64,000 nt of DNA from CAWEBF01 sp963807235 (lineage in GTDB: Bacteria; Acidobacteriota; Vicinamibacteria; Vicinamibacterales; UBA2999): NCBI GenBank assembly GCA_963807235.1, contig CAWEBF010000035.1, forward strand, positions 124,001-188,000. Reading direction: 5' to 3'. Below, in pieces: positions 34,852 to 43,340 of this stretch. Within the stretch, counting starts at the first letter, position 1; every line of letters begins with the position of its first letter. The notes below the pieces were generated by a model. The model was given only the letters and a program-made list of their open reading frames with translations, ran no database searches and was not told the origin of the DNA. A program made the position numbers and the translations under genes.

Positions 34852-36042
34852 ATGACCCTTCGCACGGCGTTCTTCTGGCTCCACCTCACGGCCGGCATCG
34901 TGGCCGGCGCCATCGTCCTGCTGATGTCGGTGACCGGGGTGGCCCTGACCTACGAGCGCCAGATGATCGCGTGGTCGGATCGCGAATTCAAATCGTCCCC
35001 GCAGCCGGGCATGGAACGCATGCCGGTCGAGCGCCTGGTGCAGGAGTTCCGCAGCCAGAACCCCGGCCAGGAACCGACCGCCGTTACCGTCGAGGCGGGT
35101 CCGAGCGAACCGGTAGCCGTCACGGCGGCGCAGCGCACCTTCTACCTCGACGCGTACTCGGGGCGTGTGCTCGGGACGGCCAATCAGGGCATGCGGCAGG
35201 CGATGTCGAAGCTGCGGGCCTGGCACCGGTGGCTGGCGATCGAGGGAGCTGGGCGCCCCGCCGCCCGTGCCATCACGGGCTGGGCGAACGTGCTCTTCCT
35301 GTTCATCGTGGCCTCGGGCCTCTACATGTGGTTTCCGAGGCGGTGGACGTGGCAGACGGTAAGGGCGGTGCTGCTCTTCCGGCCCGCGCTTCGCGGCAAG
35401 GCCAGGGACTTCAACTGGCACAACGTGATCGGCATCTGGTCCTCGGTTCCTCTGCTCATCGTCGTGGCCAGCGCCGTGCCCATCTCGTTTCCGTGGGGGA
35501 ACGCGCTGGTCTACCGGATGGTCGGTGAAGAGCCGCCGGCACGCGGCGGCGGCCGCGGCGCCGCGGCTGGCGAGGCTGCCGAGGGTCGGGGCCGGGGCCG
35601 CGCGGGGAGTCCCGCTCCGTCCTTCGACGGTCTCTCCCCGCTCCTCGCGCAGGCCGGGCGCCAGGAGCCGGACTGGCGCACCATCAACCTTCGGTTGCCC
35701 TCGGCGCCCGACGCGCCGGTGGTGTTCGCCATCGACCGCGGAGACGGCGGCCAACCCCACCTGAGGTCCACGTTGACCCTCACGCGCGAGGGAGCGGTCG
35801 TCTCCTACGAGTCGTTCGACACCCTGACAACCGGTCGCCGGATTCGGAACGTGATGCGCTTCGCCCACACCGGGGAAGTGCTCGGGCTCGCCGGACAAAC
35901 GGTGGCCGGCGTGGTTTCGGCCGGGGGCGTCGTCCTGGTCTGGACCGGCATCGCGCTCGCGTTGCGACGATTCCTGGCCTGGATCAAGCGCCGTCGCAGC
36001 CAGGAGCTGGAGCCAGCCTCACTCGAAAACCCGGCGGCGTAA
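34852..36042 (+). CDS. PepSY-associated membrane protein (siderophore reduction/uptake type)
   Basis: 396 residues with four membrane helices: TAFFWLHLTAGIVAGAIVLLMSVTGVALTYER (residues 5-36), ARAITGWANVLFLFIVASGLYMWFPRR (about 140-165), VIGIWSSVPLLIVVASAVPIS and the last near 365. Periplasmic PepSY regions lie between them, with a Gly/Ala/Arg-rich linker near 225-255. Conserved histidines in FFWLHLTAG, RAWHRWLA, DFNWHNVIG and RFAHTGEVLG are placed as heme ligands in related ferric-reductase-like proteins. It is the first gene of an operon with a siderophore receptor and probably reduces or releases iron from imported siderophore. Confidence 0.88.
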   Translation: MTLRTAFFWLHLTAGIVAGAIVLLMSVTGVALTYERQMIAWSDREFKSSPQPGMERMPVERLVQEFRSQNPGQEPTAVTVEAGPSEPVAVTAAQRTFYLDAYSGRVLGTANQGMRQAMSKLRAWHRWLAIEGAGRPAARAITGWANVLFLFIVASGLYMWFPRRWTWQTVRAVLLFRPALRGKARDFNWHNVIGIWSSVPLLIVVASAVPISFPWGNALVYRMVGEEPPARGGGRGAAAGEAAEGRGRGRAGSPAPSFDGLSPLLAQAGRQEPDWRTINLRLPSAPDAPVVFAIDRGDGGQPHLRSTLTLTREGAVVSYESFDTLTTGRRIRNVMRFAHTGEVLGLAGQTVAGVVSAGGVVLVWTGIALALRRFLAWIKRRRSQELEPASLENPAA

Positions 36043-36067
36043 CGAGACCCCTCGGAGCATTCGGACC

Positions 36068-38557
36068 ATGAAGAAGATGACATTCCTCGGTCGGCGGACC
36101 GCGCGTCGCAAGCGCGGCACGGCGCGGCTGTTCGTGCTGGGAGCGGCCGTCGCCGCCACGAGCGCGGCAGCCGCACGGCCGGCCGCGGCGCAGGCGCCGG
36201 TGCCCGATGGGCCGTTACAGACCCAGGCGCGAGCGACACAGCGGTTCGATATCCCCGCCGGGCCGCTGCAGGTCGTGGCCGCCGCGTTCACGCGCGCCAC
36301 GGGGCTCCCCGTGCTCTTCTCCAATCCCGACCTGGGCCTCATCGAGTCGCCGGGGGTTTCGGGCAACCTGACGCCACAGGCGGCCCTGACGGAGCTGTTG
36401 CAGGGCACCTCGGTCCGCGCGACATTCTCCGGCCAGGGCGTGTCGCTCGAGGTGGGCGGGTTGTCGGAATTCGTCGAGGTCCTGGGTGGTGCGGCGCCGG
36501 CGGTGTCGTCGCCCAAGTACCTCGTGCCGCTGCGCGACGTGGCGCAGTCGGTGGCCATCATCCCCCGCAAGGTGATGGATGAACAGGGCGCGTTCACGCT
36601 GAGCGATGCGCTGCGCAACGTACCCGGCATCACGCTGCAGGCGGGCGAGGGTGGCGGCGCGTCGAACACGGCGGGCGACATGTTCAACCTTCGGGGCTTC
36701 AATGCCTCGAACAGCTTGTTCGTGGACGGCGTGCGCGACGACGGGCTCATTTCCCGCGACGTCTACAACCTGGAGCAGATCGAGGTCTTCATGGGACCCA
36801 CCGGGTCCGATGTCGGGCGCGGCACGGCCGCCGGCTACGTGAACATGCAGACCAAGACCCCGCACCTCGACTCTTCGACCGCCGCCGACTTCTCCGTCGG
36901 TTCGGCGGATCAGCGGCGGTTGAGCGCGGACTTCAACTGGGCCGTCCCGGAAGGACGCAGCGACCGGTGGATCGGCAAATCGGCGTTTCGCCTCAATACG
37001 CTGTGGCAGGACGGCGGCGTGCCGGGCCGCGACATCACCGAGCGCGAAAGCGTGGCCGTGGCCCCGTCGCTGGCGCTCGGACTCGGAACGATGACGCGCG
37101 TGGTGGTCTCGGCGCAGTTCCTGAAGCAGGAGGGCGTGCCCGACTACGGCGTGCCTGGCGCGGCCTGGCACGAGTCGCTCCTGGCGCCCACGACGGTGCA
37201 CACGTCGTCGCCCGTCGATCAAGCCAACTTCTACGGGAGCGTGGGCTACGACTACGACGACGCCACGCAGAACACCGCGATGGCCCGCGTGGAACGCGAC
37301 CTCGCGCGCGGGCTCACGCTGCGCAACCAGACACGCTACAACCGCACGCACCGTGAAGCCGTCATCAGCACGATCCAGAACGTCGCGGCGTACAACCCGG
37401 CCACCAACCTCGTGACGATCGCACGGCAAGGCAACGAGCGCGAGAACAGCATCTGGTCGAACCAGACGTCGCTGACGGATCGCTTCACGACCGGCCGCCT
37501 GCGCCACGCGGCCACGGCGGGCATAGAGATCTCGCGCGAGGAGCAGTTCGCTCCGACGCTCACCGGCCTTGGCACGCGCGCTCCGGCCGACGTGTACCGG
37601 CCGAACCCGCTGGACGCCGTCACGGGCTATGCACCCGCCCGCACGCTTGCGCAGAGCAGCGGCGGAACGACCACCGTCGGCGCCTACGTGTTCGACACCG
37701 TGGAGGTCAGCTCGCGCGTGCAGGTGTCGGGCGGCCTTCGCTACGACAGGTACGGCACTGAATTCAGCGCTCTCGACGCCGCAGGCGTCGAGAGCACGTC
37801 GCTCGAGGCGTCCGACGGCGTGATGAGCGGCAAGGCCAGCGTCCTCGTTCGCGTGGCTCCACAGGGGAACGTGTATGTGGCTTACGGCTCCTCCGTCACG
37901 CCTCCGGGGACAGCCAATTTCACGCTGAGCGCCCAGGCCAACAACCAGAACAACCCCAGCGTGGAGCCGCAGGAATCGACCAACATCGAGGTCGGCACCA
38001 AGTGGGACCTTGGCGGCGACCGCCTCTCGCTGACGGGCGCGATCTTCCGCACCGACAACAAGAACGTCATTTTCACGGTGGACGCCACGTCGATTCCGCC
38101 GCTCTACAACCAGGACGATGCGCAGCTGGTGAAGGGCGTCACGCTCGGAGCCCTTGGACGTATCACCGATCGCTGGGAAATCCTGGCGAACTTCGGCTAC
38201 CTGGACACCGAGCAGCGGTCCCAGAACCCGGCCAACAACGGGCAGCCGCTGGTGCTGACGCCGGCCTTCGCGACCAGCATCTGGAGCACCTATCAGGTAT
38301 CGAGCAAGCTGACCCTGGGCGGAGGCATCCGCCACACGGACGAAGTGGCCGTGAACGCGGCCAATACCATCACGGCGCCCGGCTACGCGGTGGTGGACGC
38401 GCTGGCCCAGTACGCGGTCAACTCGCATCTGAGTCTGCGGCTCAACGTGAACAACGTGACCAACGAGAGCTACATCCGCAACGTGAACAACAACGGAGGC
38501 CGCTACAACCCGGGGTATCCCCGGTCGATCCTTCTGACGACGAACGTCGGTTTCTGA
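36068..38557 (+). CDS. TonB-dependent siderophore receptor with STN domain
   Basis: 829 residues. Signal peptide (FVLGAAVAATSAAAARPAAAQA), then an STN domain (FDIPAGPLQVVAAAFTRATGLPVLFSNPD, about 57-130), the plug (VPLRDVAQSVAIIPRKVMDEQGAFTLSDALRNVPGITLQAG; NLRGFNASNSLFVDGVRDDG) and a full barrel ending LTTNVGF with the terminal Phe. The plug wording is that of the ferrichrome/catecholate (FiuA/FhuE) branch. An STN domain usually lets a receptor signal through an anti-sigma factor, but no FecIR pair is present here. Second gene of the operon, 25 bases after the PepSY gene. Confidence 0.93.
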   Translation: MKKMTFLGRRTARRKRGTARLFVLGAAVAATSAAAARPAAAQAPVPDGPLQTQARATQRFDIPAGPLQVVAAAFTRATGLPVLFSNPDLGLIESPGVSGNLTPQAALTELLQGTSVRATFSGQGVSLEVGGLSEFVEVLGGAAPAVSSPKYLVPLRDVAQSVAIIPRKVMDEQGAFTLSDALRNVPGITLQAGEGGGASNTAGDMFNLRGFNASNSLFVDGVRDDGLISRDVYNLEQIEVFMGPTGSDVGRGTAAGYVNMQTKTPHLDSSTAADFSVGSADQRRLSADFNWAVPEGRSDRWIGKSAFRLNTLWQDGGVPGRDITERESVAVAPSLALGLGTMTRVVVSAQFLKQEGVPDYGVPGAAWHESLLAPTTVHTSSPVDQANFYGSVGYDYDDATQNTAMARVERDLARGLTLRNQTRYNRTHREAVISTIQNVAAYNPATNLVTIARQGNERENSIWSNQTSLTDRFTTGRLRHAATAGIEISREEQFAPTLTGLGTRAPADVYRPNPLDAVTGYAPARTLAQSSGGTTTVGAYVFDTVEVSSRVQVSGGLRYDRYGTEFSALDAAGVESTSLEASDGVMSGKASVLVRVAPQGNVYVAYGSSVTPPGTANFTLSAQANNQNNPSVEPQESTNIEVGTKWDLGGDRLSLTGAIFRTDNKNVIFTVDATSIPPLYNQDDAQLVKGVTLGALGRITDRWEILANFGYLDTEQRSQNPANNGQPLVLTPAFATSIWSTYQVSSKLTLGGGIRHTDEVAVNAANTITAPGYAVVDALAQYAVNSHLSLRLNVNNVTNESYIRNVNNNGGRYNPGYPRSILLTTNVGF

Positions 38558-38565
38558 GCCGCGCC

Positions 38566-39243
38566 ATGATCCTGCAGATTCCCGACGTCCTCGGCCCGGA
38601 ACAAGTGGCCCAGGCGCGGCGTCTGCTGGGCGACGCGGCGTGGGTGGACGGACGGGCAACGGCCGGGCATCAGTCCGCGCGAGCCAAGGACAACCTGCAG
38701 CTGGCGGAAACCGATCCAGTGGCTCGCCAGATCGGTGAGCTGATCGTCACGGCCCTGCAGCGCAACCCGCTCTTCATCTCGGCCGCGCTGCCGCTGCGGG
38801 TGTTCCCGCCGCTCATCAACCGCTACGAGGGGGGCCAGTCCTTCGGCAACCACGTGGACAACGCCATCAGGCAGTCGGCGGCGGGCCTCCGTATCCGCAC
38901 CGATCTGTCGGCGACGCTCTTCCTCGCTGAACCGGAGGAGTACGACGGCGGCGAGCTGGTGATCGAAGACACGTACGGCGTGCACTCGGTGAAGCTCCCA
39001 GCCGGCCACATGGTGCTCTACCCCGCGAGCAGCCTGCATCACGTGCGTCCCGTGGTGCGCGGAGCACGCGTCGCCTCGTTCTTCTGGCTGCAGAGCATGG
39101 TGCGCGACGACGGGCAGCGGACGCTGCTCTTCGATCTGGACGCGGCGATCCAGCGCCTCTCAGTGGATCTGCCGGAGCATCCGGCCACGGTTCAGCTCAC
39201 GTCGGTTTACCACAATCTGTTGCGACGGTGGGCCGACGCCTAG
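38566..39243 (+). CDS. PKHD-type Fe(II)/2-oxoglutarate hydroxylase (PiuC/YbiX family)
   Basis: 225 residues, the family length. Iron-binding facial triad: His96 and Asp98 in FGNHVDNAIR and a distal His (158 or 159) in SSLHHVRPVVRG, followed by the 2-oxoglutarate-binding Arg in that motif. Start motif MILQIPDVLGPEQVAQAR is conserved. PiuC genes travel with iron-uptake TonB receptors, and this one starts 9 bases after the receptor stop, so it completes the iron operon. The substrate is unknown. Its TAG stop merges with a heptamer array. Confidence 0.93.
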   Translation: MILQIPDVLGPEQVAQARRLLGDAAWVDGRATAGHQSARAKDNLQLAETDPVARQIGELIVTALQRNPLFISAALPLRVFPPLINRYEGGQSFGNHVDNAIRQSAAGLRIRTDLSATLFLAEPEEYDGGELVIEDTYGVHSVKLPAGHMVLYPASSLHHVRPVVRGARVASFFWLQSMVRDDGQRTLLFDLDAAIQRLSVDLPEHPATVQLTSVYHNLLRRWADA

Positions 39244-39341
39244 TTAGTCGTTCGTGGTTCGTCGTTCGTGGTTCGTGGTTCTTCTGTGCGGAACTGCAGT
39301 ACTACCAACCACGAACTAGGAACCACGAACTAGCAACTCGA
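39243..39341. repeat. Inverted pair of heptamer arrays between convergent genes
   Basis: Left arm (39243-39284): GTTAGTC, GTTCGTG, GTTCGTC, GTTCGTG, GTTCGTG, GTTCTTC. A 22-base centre contains GTGCGGAACTGCAGT (39286-39300). Right arm (39307-39341): AACCACG, AACTAGG, AACCACG, AACTAGC, AACTCGA. The arms are partly complementary (GTGGTT against AACCAC), so a transcript from either side could fold into a long hairpin. Confidence 0.85.
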
Positions 39342-39346
39342 GCTCT

Positions 39347-40396
39347 TCACGCGATGTGAGCCCCTGTCGTTTCCACATGAACCGCATACAGGCTCTGACT
39401 GGCGGTCATGAAGAGTCGATTCCGGCGAGGGCCGCCGAAACACACGTTGGCGCACGTTTCCGGTAAGCGAATGATGCCGATGCGGTCGCCGTTGGGCGCG
39501 AGCACCTGAACGCCCGGCCGCGCGCCCGCCCAGATGTTGCCGTCCGCGTCGCATCGAATGCCGTCGGCAGCGGACGGGGCTCCGGTGCCTGGAATATCGA
39601 GCTGGGCAAAGCGCTTCCCGTTTCTCAACGACTGCCCGTTCACGTCCCACACCTTGATGTCGCGGGGCATGCCCGTGTCGGCTACGTACAGCCTGGTGTA
39701 GTCGGGCGAGAAGCAGAGGCCGTTGGGCATGCCGACCTCGTCGGTCACCATCGCCACCTGCCCCGACTTCCCGTCCACACGGTACACGGCCTCCTTGGTC
39801 TCCGACTCCGCCTTGAACCCTTCGAAGTTCCCGCGGATGCCGTAGGAGGGATCGGTGAACCAGATGCCGCCGTCCGGGTGCACCACGACGTCGTTTGGGG
39901 AATTGAGGCGCTTGCCTTGGAATCTCTCGGCGATGGTCGTCACCGTGCCGTTGGGCTCGTAGCGGGCCACGCGGCGGCCGCTGTGCTCGCACGACAGCTG
40001 CCGGCCCTCGTAGTCGAACGTGTTGCCGTTGCTGTGGTTCGAGGGACGGCGGAAGAGTGTCACGCGGCCGTCGTCCTCGATCCACCGGAGTTGGGAGTTG
40101 TTGGGGATGTCGCTCCACACGAGAAACTTCCCCACTCCGTTCCACGCGGGCCCCTCGGCCCACTCGGTGCCAATGTGCAGCCGCTTGATCGACGTGTTGA
40201 ACACGATGTACCGCCGGAACCGCGGATCCAGGGCCACCATGTCGGGATCGGGATACGCAATCGGCCCCGGCCGGTCCCAGTCGCGCGGCGTGGGAACGGG
40301 CGAGATTTGGGGCGCTGCCTGGGCGCCCTGCGTGAAGACGCGCGCGGAACTCATCGCCCCGCCAAGAGCAGTCGCCAGGAAGAGTCGTCTATCCAT
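39347..40396 (-). CDS. SMP-30/gluconolactonase/LRE family protein, exported
   Basis: 349 residues with an N-terminal RR-containing leader (MDRRLFLATALGGAMSSARVF) that may be a Tat or Sec signal. Six-bladed beta-propeller of the SMP-30 type: EGPAWNGVGKFLVWSDIPNN, SPNDVVVHPDGGIWFTDPSYG, MPNGLCFSPDYTRLYVADTG and DGIRCDADGNIWAG carry the usual Glu, Asn and Asp metal ligands. Such enzymes open sugar lactones with a divalent cation. It begins 3 bases after the stop of the tannase-like gene, so the two form an operon of secreted hydrolases. Confidence 0.9.
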   Translation of the reverse strand: MDRRLFLATALGGAMSSARVFTQGAQAAPQISPVPTPRDWDRPGPIAYPDPDMVALDPRFRRYIVFNTSIKRLHIGTEWAEGPAWNGVGKFLVWSDIPNNSQLRWIEDDGRVTLFRRPSNHSNGNTFDYEGRQLSCEHSGRRVARYEPNGTVTTIAERFQGKRLNSPNDVVVHPDGGIWFTDPSYGIRGNFEGFKAESETKEAVYRVDGKSGQVAMVTDEVGMPNGLCFSPDYTRLYVADTGMPRDIKVWDVNGQSLRNGKRFAQLDIPGTGAPSAADGIRCDADGNIWAGARPGVQVLAPNGDRIGIIRLPETCANVCFGGPRRNRLFMTASQSLYAVHVETTGAHIA

Positions 40397-40399
40397 GGG

Positions 40400-41971
40400 T
40401 CACCGGCACTCGAAGTTTTTCGCGTCCTGCGTGTCGCCCTGACCTTTGTAGTGCGCGTGTTTGGGATACGCGCAGAGCGGCCGGCTGCGTCCGGGGAACG
40501 CCCGCCCGGTTGCAGTGACTGCATCGGGGGCCGTTCCCTTCTCCACCCAATCCACGACGGCCGTCAGCAAGTCAAAGGAGTCGAGCGCCGATGCTCCGCC
40601 CTGACAATGTCCCATTCCCGGCGCCAGGAACAGACGGCTGAAGTTGGCCGTTTGCGCCGCGCCGCCGTTGGCCTTGGACATGCGCTCGAAGTAGTCCACT
40701 GTGTCGAGCGCCGAGAACCAGGGATCGCTGACGCCGTGATAGAAGAGCAGCTTGCCGCCGCGGTTCGAGAACGTGTTCAGGTTGGTCCACCACGACGACG
40801 ACAGCACCGCGAAGGTCGGATCGCTGATCGCTTCCTCGGCCAGTCGATCGACGTCCATCGTCATCGCGTCGAACGGTAGCCCGACGGGACTCGAGCCGCC
40901 GTGCAGCAGGCCGGGAATGCCCTGCGTGGCGTCGAGGCCCGTGTCCCACGGGAAGCGCGGATAGACCAGTTTGCCCTTGGAATCTTTCAACCCGCTGAAC
41001 GCCTTCTCCACGGCCGCGGCCTGCTCGTTGGTCAGACACCCCTCGGCCTTGTTCACGCCGCAGGCGAGCGCCTTCGGGTCGAACTTGCAGGACATCGTGT
41101 CGAACACCTGGCCGTCCTTCACGCCGTCGCTGCCGTCGCACGCGTTCAGCAGCCCGCCCATCACGGCCTTCTTGTTGGCGTCGCTCAGGGCCTGTCGCGT
41201 TTGCGCCTTGCCGCTTGCGTCCTTGGGAGCGACCTGGTTGAGCGACACGGCCACCCACTGGCCGCCGATGCCGGAGAAGTTGGTGCGCATGGCCGGTGCG
41301 CCCGCGACGATGCCGTCGAAATAGGTCGGGTGGCGCTGCGCCACCAGCATCGCCTCGCGGCCGCCTGTGGAGCAGCCGGCGAAGTAGGACTTCGACGCCG
41401 GGCGGCCGTAGTGCCGGGCGATGACCTGCTTGGCGATGAGCGCCACTCGCTCGACGGCCTGGTAGGCGAAGTCGAGGCTCGCCTGCTGCTCGCGCATGAA
41501 AGTGGCGTCGAACCCGCCGGCGGTGTGTCCGGTGTCGGTCGAGACCACGGCGAACCCGCGGGCCAGCGCGGGCGTGTCGCCCGCCGCCTGGGCGCCGAGG
41601 GGCAAGCGCACGCTGCCGTTCAGGCCGCCGCCGCCCTGGAAGAGGAAGCGTCCGTTCCAGTCTGCCGGAAGTGCAAGCGCGAAGCCGATGCCGTAAGCGG
41701 TGCCGTCGGCGCCGGTGCGGCGATCGAGCACGCCGTCGAGACGGCAGAACGCCGGCAGCTTGAGCTGCGGCGCCGCCGCGTTCGGTCCGGGAGGCGGCAG
41801 GGGTGCCCCAGCGGGGAACCACTCGGCCTTCGTGATCGAGAGTTCGAGGCCTGGAATAGTCAGCGAGGTCAGTGCCGCGCACGCCGTCGCCGTCTGCCCC
41901 GCGCCGGCCTGCGCGTAGGCGGCCGACGTCGTCATCATCGCGCCGAGAACCAGGCCCACGATCCGCTTCAT
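40400..41971 (-). CDS. Tannase/feruloyl esterase family hydrolase
   Basis: 523 residues. Signal peptide MKRIVGLVLGAMMTTSAAYAQA. Family signature: the nucleophile in SYFAGCSTGGREAMLVAQRHP, preceded by a cysteine that forms the characteristic disulfide with the cysteine next to the catalytic His in APGMGHCQGG. A lid domain with further Cys pairs (LLNACDGSDGVKDG, KFDPKALACG) lies between. It hydrolyses esters of phenolic acids such as gallate or ferulate from plant matter, outside the cytoplasm. ATG 41971 is preceded by a strong GGAGGAG ribosome site. Confidence 0.92.
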   Translation of the reverse strand: MKRIVGLVLGAMMTTSAAYAQAGAGQTATACAALTSLTIPGLELSITKAEWFPAGAPLPPPGPNAAAPQLKLPAFCRLDGVLDRRTGADGTAYGIGFALALPADWNGRFLFQGGGGLNGSVRLPLGAQAAGDTPALARGFAVVSTDTGHTAGGFDATFMREQQASLDFAYQAVERVALIAKQVIARHYGRPASKSYFAGCSTGGREAMLVAQRHPTYFDGIVAGAPAMRTNFSGIGGQWVAVSLNQVAPKDASGKAQTRQALSDANKKAVMGGLLNACDGSDGVKDGQVFDTMSCKFDPKALACGVNKAEGCLTNEQAAAVEKAFSGLKDSKGKLVYPRFPWDTGLDATQGIPGLLHGGSSPVGLPFDAMTMDVDRLAEEAISDPTFAVLSSSWWTNLNTFSNRGGKLLFYHGVSDPWFSALDTVDYFERMSKANGGAAQTANFSRLFLAPGMGHCQGGASALDSFDLLTAVVDWVEKGTAPDAVTATGRAFPGRSRPLCAYPKHAHYKGQGDTQDAKNFECR

Positions 41972-42059
41972 ATCTCCTCCGACCCGGCCGTTCCCCGCCA
42001 GCCGTGGCGGGAGCATACTGCAGGCCGCATCCGTTTCGCACGATTCAGGGCGTGAAATA

Positions 42060-42190
42060 CTAGCGAGGCTCCGCGTCATACCCGACAACTATGTGCTCCG
42101 CCTCGCTAGTGCAGTGTTTGATTGCCCCGCCTTCGGCGGGGCGCAGAAAACTTGACCCATTCGGTCAGGAATTCGGCGGTCAAGTTTTCT
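42060..42190 (+). other. Three consecutive hairpins in the AI-2E gene leader
   Basis: Stem 1: CTAGCGAGGC (42060-42069) with GCCTCGCTAG (42100-42109). Stem 2: GCCCCGCC (42124-42131) with GGCGGGGC (42135-42142), 3-nt loop. Stem 3: AGAAAACTTGACC (42145-42157) with GGTCAAGTTTTCT (42178-42190), all perfect. Inside stem 3 the loop offers an alternative TGACC/GGTCA pairing (42153-42157 with 42163-42167). The stems end 13 bases before ATG 42204. Stems 1 and 2 recur in similar form at 53485-53560. Confidence 0.7.
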
Positions 42191-42203
42191 TGGGGCGGCA
42201 GTC

Positions 42204-43299
42204 ATGACCGACCATCGCTTCAAGCACGCCTTCCTGATTGCGCTCGTCGCCGCCATCACGGCGGCGTTCTTCGCCATGGTCTGGATGTTCGCGCTGACGG
42301 TCGTCCTGGCCGCCATCTTCTCCGGCCTCAGCTACCCGTTGTATGCGCGCCTGTCCGCGGCGCTGGGTGGCAAGCCGCGTCTGGCCGCGGTGATCACGCT
42401 GCTGTTGGTGCTGGTGCTGATCCTGGGACCGCTGGGCGCCGTGCTGGCTGCCGGGGCCAACGAAGCCATCAAGCTGGGCCAGACGATCGGCCCTCGGGTG
42501 CAGCAGCTGGCACTCCAGCCGGGGATCTTCCTGGAGCGCCTGCAGGGAATCCCGGGCTACGCGTTCCTGGAGTCCTACCGTGCAGAGATCATCACCAAGG
42601 TCGGCGAGCTGATCGGGCAGACCAGCACGTTTCTGTTCTCCGCGTTCTCGGCCACCACGCGCGCCACGGCCGTCTTCGTCTTCCACTTCTTCGTGCTCCT
42701 GTACACGATGGTACTTCTTCCTGACAGGAGGGCCGTCGCTGCTGCGCTCGGTGTTGAACGTGCTGCCCTTGTCGGAACTCGACAAGGCGCGCATGCTCGA
42801 CAAGTTCGTGTCCGTCACGCGCGCCACGTTGAAGGGCACGATCCTCATCGGGACCACGCAGGGGACGCTGAACGGCCTGGCGTTCTGGGCGGTCGGCATC
42901 GAGGGGCCGATCTTCTGGGGCACGGTGATGGCGGTGCTGTCGATCATTCCCGGGATCGGGGGCGCGCTGGTGTGGGTGCCGGCGGCGATCATCCTCGCCG
43001 CCACGGGCGAAGTGGCGCGCGCCCTCGGTCTGGCGGCTTTCTGCGGCCTCGTGGTCGGGACGGTGGACAACGTGATGCGCCCGCGGCTCGTGGGCCGCGA
43101 CACCGAGATGCACGACCTGATGATCTTCTTCTCGACAATCGGCGGCCTGGGCCTCTTCGGCGTCACCGGCTTCATCCTGGGCCCGATCCTGGCGGCGCTC
43201 TTCGTCACCGCGTGGGAGATGTTCGTGGTGACGTTCCAACGGGAACTGGACGAGGCCGCCTCGCCGATCGTGGGGCCCGACCTGAGGCGGCCGGAGTAG
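42204..43299 (+). CDS. AI-2E family transporter, one frameshift
   Basis: About 364 residues across two frames. The first frame gives four helices (FLIALVAAITAAFFAMVWMF, LAAVITLLLVLVLILGPLGAVL) and FVFHFFVLLYTM. Removing one G at 42711 continues directly as YFFLTGGPSLLRSVLNVLPLSELD and then IEGPIFWGTVMAVLSIIPGIGGALVW, the conserved C-terminal helices, to GPDLRRPE. The family includes AI-2 exporters (TqsA) and Na+/H+ antiporters; the substrate here is not known. Without the indel the gene is full length, so I take the break as a likely sequence error. The leader holds three hairpins. Confidence 0.85.
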
Positions 43300-43308
43300 A
43301 GAGGGCGC

Positions 43309-43336
43309 CAGGCCCCAGGCTCCAGGCTCCGGGCCC
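43309..43336. repeat. Heptamer array between convergent genes
   Basis: Four 7-bp units: CAGGCCC, CAGGCTC, CAGGCTC, CGGGCCC, between genes ending at 43299 and 43341. Confidence 0.8.
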
Positions 43337-43340
43337 AGCC

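Noticed and set aside
35525..36239. Antisense and alternate-frame open frames in the Gly/Arg-rich part of the PepSY gene
   Set aside because: They overlap a well-supported gene and show no independent start signals.
36068..38557. FecI/FecR-type signalling through the STN domain
   Set aside because: The STN domain is clear, but no sigma or anti-sigma factor gene lies beside the receptor, so no such circuit can be claimed here.
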